From Chlorogloeopsis sp. ULAP01 (GTDB lineage: Bacteria > Cyanobacteriota > Cyanobacteriia > Cyanobacteriales > Nostocaceae), in the NCBI RefSeq assembly GCF_030381805.1, contig NZ_JAUDRH010000008.1, forward strand, positions 186,001-250,000: DNA of 64,000 nucleotides, in the 5' to 3' direction. Each line of letters opens with the position of its first letter. The first letter of the stretch is position 1. Below the pieces are notes generated by a model, which was not told the origin of the DNA, searched no databases, and saw nothing but the letters and a program-made list of their open reading frames with translations. The translations under genes and the position numbers were made by a program. Shown in pieces: positions 35,866-43,587 of this stretch.

Positions 35866-37563
35866 ATGCCAACAACCCAAGCCACACAAAACAAAGTGGG
35901 AATTCAGTTCACTGAAACTATGCGGGGCTACTTTTCAACGCAAATTCAAGACGACTATCAACGTGCAGCCCAGCAAGGTAAACAAAATAACTCCCGGTTT
36001 GAGTTTACTGTTACTGTCACCTCCGACGATTTAGAGGTGATGCTCACCGATGAAAGCCACAAAGCCAAAATCGTTGGCAGTGTCACCGCCCCAGTTCTAT
36101 CGCCTGAACCTTTAAAAGTAACCAATGGCGAATTTAACTTATTTATTGTCGATCCGGATCGGGTAAATACGCGCCGCATGGCCTATGGCATGACAATGAC
36201 AGCCAGCGACGGTAAGGTTTATTACTTAGATGGCTTTAAAGTTGTACACAACGATCCGGGCTTTGATTTATGGGCAGACACAACAACTTTGTATATTACT
36301 GTCCATGATGGTGACAATCTCAACGCTCCAGTGCTGGGGCGGGGAATTTTAAATATCCAGCCAGCAGATTTTCTGCGGCAGATGTCTACATTGCAAGTTA
36401 CCAATACCACCAGTCTCAAGCAGCAATTGGAAGAAACTGCCCGCTTTGGCAGCTTTTTTGCCGGAGTTTTGTTCAATATTTACGGTGGAATATTTGCTCC
36501 CTCAAAAGTATTCGATCCAGATGCACCACCCCGCCAAAAGCGTCCCCTGCGGATGTCGGCTCCCCAAGTTCATTTCTTTAATACAAGTGATGGTGTACAA
36601 CTGCGACTAACTCGCTATCAAGGCGGAACGAAAGGGCCAGTCATGCTAGCACCAGGCTTTGGCACTTCTACCTTGGCATTTTCCATCGATACTGTTGAGA
36701 CAAACCTACCGGAAGTCTTGTACGCTCAAGGCTATGATGTTTGGTTGTTTGATTATCGAGCCAGTGCCGACTTGCCATCTGCTACTACTCAGTTCTCCAC
36801 TGATGAGATTGCCCTCTACGATTGGCCAGCAGCTGTGGAAAAGGTACGTACTCTAACTGGGGCAGAAACAGTCCAAGTTGTCGGTCACTGTGTTGGTTCG
36901 ATGTCTTTCTTGATGGCTATGCTAGCAGGTCTCAAAGGGGTACGTTCCGCAGTTTGCTCTCAACTCACCACCCATCCTAAAGCAGCAACCCTCAACGAAA
37001 TCAGAGCTGGTTTGCGTCTGGCATCGTTTCTAACAGTATTGGGGGTAGAAACTCTCAATCCTGACTTTGACACCCATGCCGATTGGCAGGATCGTCTTTA
37101 CGACATGGTTTTGAGGTTTTATCCCACCAAAGAACCCTACAATAATCCGGTTGATCGCCGAATTTTGTTCATGTACGGAGAGGTATACAAAATAGACCAA
37201 CTCAACGAAGCTACTCACGACGCCATTCACGAGATATTCGGCCCGGCAAATATGACCTTCTTCAGACATATTTCTTTAATTTTGCGTCGAGGGCAAATAT
37301 TAGATAAAGATGGTAAAGATATTTACTTGCCTCATCTAGAGCGGTTAGCTATTCCGATCGCATTTATTCACGGTGCAGATAACGCCTTTTTCTTACCTGA
37401 AGGTTCGGAAATTACATATAAACTATTGTGTGATAAAAACGGTAAAGACTTGTACGTGCGCCATGTGATCCCCGATTATGCACATATGGACTGTTTTATG
37501 GGTAAAAACGCAGCAAAAGACGTTTTTCCAACAATTTTGGCGGAATTAGAAAAGTTTAACTAG
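35866..37563 (+). CDS. Alpha/beta hydrolase with Cys nucleophile and N-terminal GMC-associated domain
   Basis: Residues 10-210 are homologous to the C-terminal domain of the GMC oxidoreductase two genes upstream (GIQFTETMRGYFSTQI; LKVTNGEFNLFI; DPGFDLWADTTTLYIT). Residues 235-565 are an alpha/beta hydrolase: APGFGTS for the oxyanion site, the nucleophile C342 in VVGHCVGSMS, the acid in HGADNAFF and the His in DYAHMDCF. A Cys in the G-x-C-x-G box is known from PHA synthases and dienelactone hydrolases and suggests acyl-transfer or lactone chemistry. GAGGTG precedes the start. Confidence 0.85.
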   Translation: MPTTQATQNKVGIQFTETMRGYFSTQIQDDYQRAAQQGKQNNSRFEFTVTVTSDDLEVMLTDESHKAKIVGSVTAPVLSPEPLKVTNGEFNLFIVDPDRVNTRRMAYGMTMTASDGKVYYLDGFKVVHNDPGFDLWADTTTLYITVHDGDNLNAPVLGRGILNIQPADFLRQMSTLQVTNTTSLKQQLEETARFGSFFAGVLFNIYGGIFAPSKVFDPDAPPRQKRPLRMSAPQVHFFNTSDGVQLRLTRYQGGTKGPVMLAPGFGTSTLAFSIDTVETNLPEVLYAQGYDVWLFDYRASADLPSATTQFSTDEIALYDWPAAVEKVRTLTGAETVQVVGHCVGSMSFLMAMLAGLKGVRSAVCSQLTTHPKAATLNEIRAGLRLASFLTVLGVETLNPDFDTHADWQDRLYDMVLRFYPTKEPYNNPVDRRILFMYGEVYKIDQLNEATHDAIHEIFGPANMTFFRHISLILRRGQILDKDGKDIYLPHLERLAIPIAFIHGADNAFFLPEGSEITYKLLCDKNGKDLYVRHVIPDYAHMDCFMGKNAAKDVFPTILAELEKFN

Positions 37564-37634
37564 TTTTACTTTTCCATTCCGAAACAAACGCCCAACAGCT
37601 TGAAGTCTATCTTCGGCTGTTGTTTGTAAAGCGG

Positions 37635-37706
37635 TTTTCTGTAAGGTGGGCATTGCTCACCGATATCTCAAATATTTACTTTGACGGGCAATGCCCACCC
37701 TACTAT
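37635..37706. repeat. Inverted repeat in the leader of the next gene
   Basis: GTGGGCATTGC and GCAATGCCCAC flank about 30 bases and could form a long hairpin just before ATG 37707. A relative lies near 3512-3575. It is a dispersed palindrome that may influence expression of the downstream gene. Confidence 0.5.
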
Positions 37707-39170
37707 ATGAGCGAAATTAATCAACTCATCAGTGAACCTCTAGCATCTACGATCGCAAAACATCCAGGTTTGGTGGAGCTATTTCGCTATCCCTTAATGG
37801 AAGCAATTGTAGAGCGCCGCACCCGCAGAGTAGCCCGTGGTGCTTGCATCTCGGCAGGAGAACTCAGCTATACCAGTCCGAATCAGCCCGAACCCCTCAG
37901 TCCTCTAGAAGAGGCGATTTTGGTTGTAGCCACAGGGATGACAGGAATCACGACTCACGACGGGCCGCTCTATAAACCAGAAGGAGGCAAAGAACTAGGA
38001 ACTCCTTTTCTAAATATCGTCGCTCGTTCGGGTAGTAGTGCGGATAATTCCCAAGCCACATCCTTTTTCATGATTAATGACGAAGGTATCTGGCTAATTA
38101 AGCATCTCAAGGGACGTGAAGCTTTAGCAGTCCTTGGGGATCTGCCTCCCAAATGGCAAGACTGGACAGAGGAACACTGGCTCAAAGCTGCTGGTGCTGT
38201 CAAACATCGAATTAGCGATCGCCGTCTAGATTTCCCCCGGATCTATCCTTACTACCTCGGCTGGAACAAGCAAATTTCTAACCTGCCAGGGACAACAGTC
38301 TTTTTCCCAGTCGTCGATTGTACCCGCCAATATATTAATGTTCTGCTCATCCTGCTATCTGAGCCGGAAGGACAAAAACCTTTGTTTGTCGATGACTGGC
38401 AAAAGTTCAGACCCAAAAGCTGGGCAGATTGGAAAGCATGGATTGGTATGCATTTAGGACTGGTTCCTTGGATTCCCTATCAACCCATCGGCGGTATTGA
38501 TCGCGCCCAAGGAGGCTTTGTCAATCCTAACAACGTCGTTCCCTTGGGACTTGCTCAGACAATGCGTACTGATTACGAGTGTTTTTTCATCTTGCAGAAT
38601 TTAATGCTCATCAGTCAGGCAATGGGACTTGGTAGCTGGATACACGGTTCAGTCTTCCAGCCCTACATTTTGGAACGCAATCCAGCCAAGGATTGGTATG
38701 GTTTAGGATTCCGCATGGAACAACCCACTCCAGCCAAAAAACGGTGGGCGCCACTACCTACTCCTCAGACTAACCCCGTGGGTATTGATGGAGTGCTGGA
38801 AGGACTATGCCCGCCTTATGTAAAATCAATGGATGAAGCAGTTGATCGGGTAATTGAAGACAAATTCGGCAGCCAAGGAGCCTATGGAGACAAGGACATA
38901 TTTACCCGCCCTTACAAAAATCGCAGCAGTGGTGAAGCCTTCCTGCGCAACGCCGAACCCCACTCCAAAGAAACAATTCAGTATACCAAAGATATCTGCA
39001 ACTATATCTGGGAAACCTACGGTCGCTTCCCCGCACATATAGACGCCTTCTACGTTCCTGGCATCTGGCTGCAATTCTCGAACCTGGAAATGGAATATTA
39101 CCAGCAATACTACGATCCAGAACTGTTCCGTCGTCAAGCCCAACACGAGCAAATTTGGGGTAAAAAGTAA
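37707..39170 (+). CDS. Nitroreductase-like protein, unusual long form
   Basis: A 487-residue soluble protein that is not clearly assigned. Near the start ERRTRRVARGACISAGELSY and LEEAILVVATGMTG, and near 300 LQNLMLISQAMGLGSWIHG, resemble the FMN-contacting parts of the nitroreductase fold, but the spacing is much larger than in usual 200-residue members. I chose ATG 37707; upstream codons in frame come from an inverted repeat. It ends 14 bases before the cytochrome gene, so the two are probably co-transcribed. Confidence 0.55.
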   Translation: MSEINQLISEPLASTIAKHPGLVELFRYPLMEAIVERRTRRVARGACISAGELSYTSPNQPEPLSPLEEAILVVATGMTGITTHDGPLYKPEGGKELGTPFLNIVARSGSSADNSQATSFFMINDEGIWLIKHLKGREALAVLGDLPPKWQDWTEEHWLKAAGAVKHRISDRRLDFPRIYPYYLGWNKQISNLPGTTVFFPVVDCTRQYINVLLILLSEPEGQKPLFVDDWQKFRPKSWADWKAWIGMHLGLVPWIPYQPIGGIDRAQGGFVNPNNVVPLGLAQTMRTDYECFFILQNLMLISQAMGLGSWIHGSVFQPYILERNPAKDWYGLGFRMEQPTPAKKRWAPLPTPQTNPVGIDGVLEGLCPPYVKSMDEAVDRVIEDKFGSQGAYGDKDIFTRPYKNRSSGEAFLRNAEPHSKETIQYTKDICNYIWETYGRFPAHIDAFYVPGIWLQFSNLEMEYYQQYYDPELFRRQAQHEQIWGKK

Positions 39171-39184
39171 CAGAGAAAACAAAT

Positions 39185-40753
39185 ATGCTCAAAATCATTA
39201 AAATTGGTGCTATCTCCCTTATTACTATTGTGCTGGTAGCGATCGCTGGTTTTTTCTTCCTACAATCAACTTGGGTCAAGCCAGAATTTAGAACTCCCAA
39301 AGAGGCATTTCTGCACGGCAGTATCGGTACTGAGTTAATGCCTTTGCCAGTGTTTCAAATCCTGCCAGATTTATTCCCCGATAAATTTCAGCCAGCAGGT
39401 AAGGAAGCAGGAGATTGGATTCAACAATTTGGATTTATCAGAGGAAAACCTAACGAGAACGAAGGACTACCAATAGGTTTTAACGCGTCCAATTATCAAC
39501 CACAATCGGGATCGCCTTCACCCACAAAATTCGTAGGCTTTAGTTGTGTATTGTGTCACTCTTCTCACATTAGAAGGTTTGAGGGAGATGAGGAAATTGT
39601 AGTCACAGGTATGGGCAGTACATCTTTAGATTTATTTGCCTGGGTTGATGCAGTTAAATCATCTCTGCTTGATGACAAGCGTCTTACCCTCACCAACATT
39701 GTCCAGGCTTATGAGTCTAAGTACGACAAACAACTAGGAATTTTAGATAAAGCCACGATCGCCTTTTGGCTATCAACAGCGAGACGGGAGGTAGCGGCTT
39801 CACTGCCCAAGTGGGACGAGCCTTATACTGGCAAAGACCTGAGAAACGCTCACCTAGAACCGAATGGCCCCGGTCGCACCCAACCTTTTAGGGAATTAGT
39901 GCGCTTTGTCATGGATCGACCAGGTGCATCGGATCGGTCTTTTTCCAAACTTCCTTCCTTATACGAACAGAAAAACCGTGAATGGGCGCAGTATGACGGT
40001 AGTGTTCGAGACCGTCTCAGCCGTAGTGTTCTCGCCGCGATCGCAGCTGGAGCCAATCCAAATAACTTACTGGTGCCGGAAATTTCTCATAATGCTGTTC
40101 AAGCTATTGAGTACACGTTAGATTTAAAGGGGCCAAAATATACAGAAGTATTTAAAGACGCAAAACTAGATCCGCAGAAAGTAGAACGCGGTCGTGCTGT
40201 CTATATGCAAAATTGCAGCACCTGTCACGGGTATCGCAACTCAAAAGATGACAGTTGGATCAAAGGAGAAGTTCAAGGTTTGATTACACCGATCGCAGAA
40301 ATTCAAACCGACTCCGCAAGACTTAACTATCGTTACTATCAAGAACTGCCCGATGCTGTGGAGACTTACTTTCCTGAAGATCATCCCTTAAAGCCAAAGC
40401 GGGAAAACCTCAGACCGGGGCCGATGGGAGATACCAAAGGTTTCATTAATGCTCCCCTAGAATCGGTTTTTGCCCGCGCTCCCTACTTGCACAATGGTAG
40501 TGTCCTGACATTAGCAGAGTTAATTAATCTCAAACCAAGGCGTGAGATTTTTTATCGCGGAGATAATCTTTACGATCCGATTGATGTAGGATTGGCTTCA
40601 CCAACAGAGCCAAACGAAAAAACCTACTATAAATTAGATACCCATACTTTAGGTAACTCTAATAAAGGACACGATTATCCTTGGCCTTATCAAGGCACGG
40701 GCTGGGATAAAGCTGCTTTAGAAGATTTGTTGGAGTATCTCAAAACTCTTTAG
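39185..40753 (+). CDS. Membrane-anchored di-heme cytochrome c (RoxA/CcpA-like)
   Basis: A 522-residue protein with an N-terminal anchor (about 8-27) and two c-type heme sites, C121-V-L-C-H125 and C344-S-T-C-H348. The block SVFARAPYLHNGSVLTLAEL near 425-445 is characteristic of the di-heme peroxidase/RoxA rubber-oxygenase family. It should act outside the cytoplasmic membrane, where hemes are attached. RoxA-type enzymes cleave polyisoprenoids by dioxygenation and CcpA-type enzymes reduce H2O2; which applies is open. The gene follows the nitroreductase-like gene by 14 bases. Confidence 0.82.
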   Translation: MLKIIKIGAISLITIVLVAIAGFFFLQSTWVKPEFRTPKEAFLHGSIGTELMPLPVFQILPDLFPDKFQPAGKEAGDWIQQFGFIRGKPNENEGLPIGFNASNYQPQSGSPSPTKFVGFSCVLCHSSHIRRFEGDEEIVVTGMGSTSLDLFAWVDAVKSSLLDDKRLTLTNIVQAYESKYDKQLGILDKATIAFWLSTARREVAASLPKWDEPYTGKDLRNAHLEPNGPGRTQPFRELVRFVMDRPGASDRSFSKLPSLYEQKNREWAQYDGSVRDRLSRSVLAAIAAGANPNNLLVPEISHNAVQAIEYTLDLKGPKYTEVFKDAKLDPQKVERGRAVYMQNCSTCHGYRNSKDDSWIKGEVQGLITPIAEIQTDSARLNYRYYQELPDAVETYFPEDHPLKPKRENLRPGPMGDTKGFINAPLESVFARAPYLHNGSVLTLAELINLKPRREIFYRGDNLYDPIDVGLASPTEPNEKTYYKLDTHTLGNSNKGHDYPWPYQGTGWDKAALEDLLEYLKTL

Positions 40754-41076
40754 TAAATAAACACAAGATTGAGAGAGCCAGATTGCTCTAGTTCTCGTTA
40801 CCAGGTTGAACCTGGTAACGAGGGGTTTGAGGGCTGCTGCCTCCAGGCTTTAACTTATATAGGCATAAAAAATGACAATATTCAAAGCTAAAAAATATTT
40901 ACCTAACAGAATTTACTAATACTTACTTCTATCAATTATCTATAAAAATGCATTTGATGAGTACTAATTTCTTTGTGTTCTTTGTGTTCTTTGTGGTTCG
41001 TTTTTTTTATATGGGGAATTTGTATTACTTGTTGAAATTTTAATAATTTATTAACAACATAACTCACACAAAAATT
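40754..41076. repeat. Intergenic region with hairpin and 9-bp triplication
   Basis: A perfect 12-bp stem at 40794-40822 (CTCGTTACCAGG with CCTGGTAACGAG) probably ends the upstream transcript, although no T-run follows. At 40969-40995 the nonamer TTCTTTGTG is repeated three times in tandem, followed by GTTCG. No gene is seen. Confidence 0.6.
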
Positions 41077-42444
41077 ATGCAAATTCAAAAAAATTTCCAA
41101 GGTAAAGATACTGAACCAAATATCAATAGCAAGCCCTTACCGCCTGGTTCCTTCGGTTTGCCCTTGATAGGAGAAACTATTGCTTTAGCTTGGGATATCC
41201 ATAGCTTTTACCGCCAGCGACTAAAAAAATACGGCCCAGTCTTTAAAACCCACCTGTTTGGTAAACCAGTCATCGTCTTTATCGGCCCTGAAGCTTTTAC
41301 TTTCTTTCTCAATCAGGAATACTTTACCCGTGAGAATGGCAATCCACAACCAGTTCGAGAATTATTAGACTGGGATGCCTTGCCGTTGTTGGACGGAGAA
41401 GAACATCGTCGCCGGAAAAGGTTAATTCTCCAAGCTTTTATGCCGCAGGCTTTCGACAAATATATTCCAGTCATGGAACAGAACGCTGCTTACTATCTAG
41501 AGCGTTGGGAAAAGTTAGGCAGCTTTACTTGGTTAACTGAATACCGCAAAATGTGCGCTTCTTTGAGCAATGCTTTGTTTGTAGGACAAACGCCTGGTTC
41601 AGACAGTGAAGCTGTAGGAAAAATCATGGACACCTTTATCAAAGGTTTTTCCGCAGTCCCGATTAATCTGGGTTTTAATGCCTACGGAAAAGCACTTAAA
41701 AGTCGCGATTGGCTGCTCGATTATATTAATCGCGCGATCGCTCAACACCAAGAGCAACCTCAACAAGATATTTTAGAAGTACTTTTAACAGCCCGTGGTG
41801 AAGATGGTTCTACCCTTACTAACGACCAGTTGCGCCGTGAAGTATTGCATCTATTTTTTGCAGCTTACTCCGGTTTTTATGTGGCGCTCACTCTTCTGTC
41901 CCTAACCTTAGCTCAACATCCGGAGATAATGGCACGCGCTAGGCAAGAAGTTAATCAATTTGCTGGTGATGGTGCGTTGAATATGGAGCGGTTGCAAAAG
42001 CTGGTATATCTGGAGCAAATCACCAAAGAGATTCGCCGCTTTTATCCGATTAACGCTGCTACTTTTTTCGCCAAGGTAAAGACAGACTGCGAGTATAAAG
42101 ACTTCCGCATTCCTAAAGGATGGGGTGCTGTGGCAGGAATCCATACTACCATGCATATGCCGCAGGTATTTTCCGAGCCAGAAAGTTTTAAACCCTGCCG
42201 CTTTGCTCCAGAACAATTTGCGACTTTGCCACCAAATAGCTACGTACCCCAAGGCGGCGGAGCGAAAGATGGGCATCGTTGTCCTGGTGAAGACATGATT
42301 ACAGTGCTGCTCAAGGTAATGGCGGTGCATTTGCTACGTCGATATACCTGGGAACTGTTGCCGCAAAATCTAGAATTTAACCGCGATTTGTTTCCAACTC
42401 CCCGTGATGGTTTAAAGGTGCGGTTTGGTATTTATTCGCCTTGA
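41077..42444 (+). CDS. Cytochrome P450 with CYP152-like heme loop and no acid-alcohol pair
   Basis: A 455-residue soluble P450. The N-terminal PPGSFGLPLIGETI resembles CYP120/CYP26. E318-x-x-R321 of the K helix is present. The heme loop is VPQGGGAKDGHRCPGE with heme thiolate C402, which is the pattern of H2O2-using CYP152 fatty-acid peroxygenases. The I helix reads FFAAYSGFYVAL (260-271) and lacks the usual Asp/Glu-Thr pair for O2 activation; the Arg-Pro of CYP152 is also absent. A peroxygenase or isomerase-like activity without a redox partner is therefore likely. No ferredoxin gene is adjacent. Confidence 0.85.
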   Translation: MQIQKNFQGKDTEPNINSKPLPPGSFGLPLIGETIALAWDIHSFYRQRLKKYGPVFKTHLFGKPVIVFIGPEAFTFFLNQEYFTRENGNPQPVRELLDWDALPLLDGEEHRRRKRLILQAFMPQAFDKYIPVMEQNAAYYLERWEKLGSFTWLTEYRKMCASLSNALFVGQTPGSDSEAVGKIMDTFIKGFSAVPINLGFNAYGKALKSRDWLLDYINRAIAQHQEQPQQDILEVLLTARGEDGSTLTNDQLRREVLHLFFAAYSGFYVALTLLSLTLAQHPEIMARARQEVNQFAGDGALNMERLQKLVYLEQITKEIRRFYPINAATFFAKVKTDCEYKDFRIPKGWGAVAGIHTTMHMPQVFSEPESFKPCRFAPEQFATLPPNSYVPQGGGAKDGHRCPGEDMITVLLKVMAVHLLRRYTWELLPQNLEFNRDLFPTPRDGLKVRFGIYSP

Positions 42445-42495
42445 AGTGACTGAAGAAAGGCAGTCACGATGAAACAAGTTTCACCCCCATGCATG

Positions 42496-42561
42496 AAAAA
42501 CCTCACCCCGTCCTGTCGGACACCCCTCTCCTTAGCAAGGAGAGGGGCAGGGGGTGAGGTG
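42496..42561. repeat. Dispersed GC-rich hairpin repeat
   Basis: CCTCACCCCGTCCTGTCGG then CCCCTCTCCTTAGC with AAGGAGAGGGGCAGGG and GGTGAGG form one large hairpin. It is a relative of the CCCACCC elements around 15-18 kb and lies between the P450 and MBL genes. Confidence 0.7.
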
Positions 42562-42619
42562 ACTTTCAAGTCAGAGGGCAGTAGGCAGAAGGTTCTAGAA
42601 AATATTGCAAGGTTTAAAA

Positions 42620-43459
42620 ATGCGAATTCATCCTGTTAAGAGTGGGCTTGTTGCAATTAAAACCTGTCAGTGCTACAGCAAAGGTCATGGAGCCATGCGC
42701 TTAGTCAACACCATTCTCGATCGCAATTGGACTGAGCCTTTACCCATTTACAGTTGGGCGATCGAGCATCCAGAAGGGATTATTTTAATCGATACAGGTG
42801 AGACTGCACGCACTTTAGAACCAGGCTATTTTCCTTGGTGGAATCCCTATTTTCAGTGGAGTATCAAACCATGTTTGCAACCTGAAGATGAAGTTGGTAA
42901 TAGGTTGCAAGCCTTGGGTATAAAACCGGAAGATGTTCGTTGGGTGATTCTCACTCATATGCACACAGATCATATTGGTGGTTTAGAGTATTTTCCCAAC
43001 GCAGAAATTATAGTCTCTCGTCGGGAGTACGAGGTGAGCGGTGGTTGGAGCGGACAGCTAAAAGGCTATTTGAACCATCAATGGCCTAAGTGGCTAGCTC
43101 CTCGCTTGATAGACTTTGAACCCAAGCCAATTGGCCCTTTTCCTGAAAGTTTCACGCTCACAAAGGCTGGGGATGTCTGCTTAATTCCTACCCACGGACA
43201 TACAGCAGGGCATCTATCAGTACTGGTTCAAATTGATGGGCGATCGCTATTTTTTGCTGGTGATGCCTCTTACTCGCAACAGTTGATGTTAGAGCAGATT
43301 GTTGATGGTGTTGCCCAAGATGAAAATTCTTCTCGCCAAACTTTGCAGCGAATTTTGCAATATGTCCAAGAATTTCCTACAGTCTATCTTCCCAGTCACG
43401 ACCCCGATGCTGCTCAAAGATTAGCAGAGCGAAGCATAGTGTCAGTTCAACTGTCTTGA
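42620..43459 (+). CDS. MBL-fold metallohydrolase (lactonase-like)
   Basis: A 279-residue metallo-beta-lactamase-fold protein. The di-zinc motif is HMHTDHIGG (about 115-123), the third His lies in PTHGHTAGHLSV near 194, the bridging Asp in FFAGDASYS near 216, and the last His in LPSHDPDA near 262. The layout resembles AHL lactonases of the AttM/AiiA group, but many other esters and thioesters are hydrolysed by this fold. ATG 42620 is preferred over an upstream TTG. It lies 175 bases after the P450 in the same direction. Confidence 0.85.
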   Translation: MRIHPVKSGLVAIKTCQCYSKGHGAMRLVNTILDRNWTEPLPIYSWAIEHPEGIILIDTGETARTLEPGYFPWWNPYFQWSIKPCLQPEDEVGNRLQALGIKPEDVRWVILTHMHTDHIGGLEYFPNAEIIVSRREYEVSGGWSGQLKGYLNHQWPKWLAPRLIDFEPKPIGPFPESFTLTKAGDVCLIPTHGHTAGHLSVLVQIDGRSLFFAGDASYSQQLMLEQIVDGVAQDENSSRQTLQRILQYVQEFPTVYLPSHDPDAAQRLAERSIVSVQLS

Positions 43460-43587
43460 AAATAGGGGCTAGGGACTAGGGGCTAGAGAAAAGAGATTTT
43501 CATTCCCTCGTGGTGTGATTTATGACATGAGTGTCTAGTTTAACTGTTTATACATTTGCACATTTAGATCGAAAAGGAGTTATTTCA

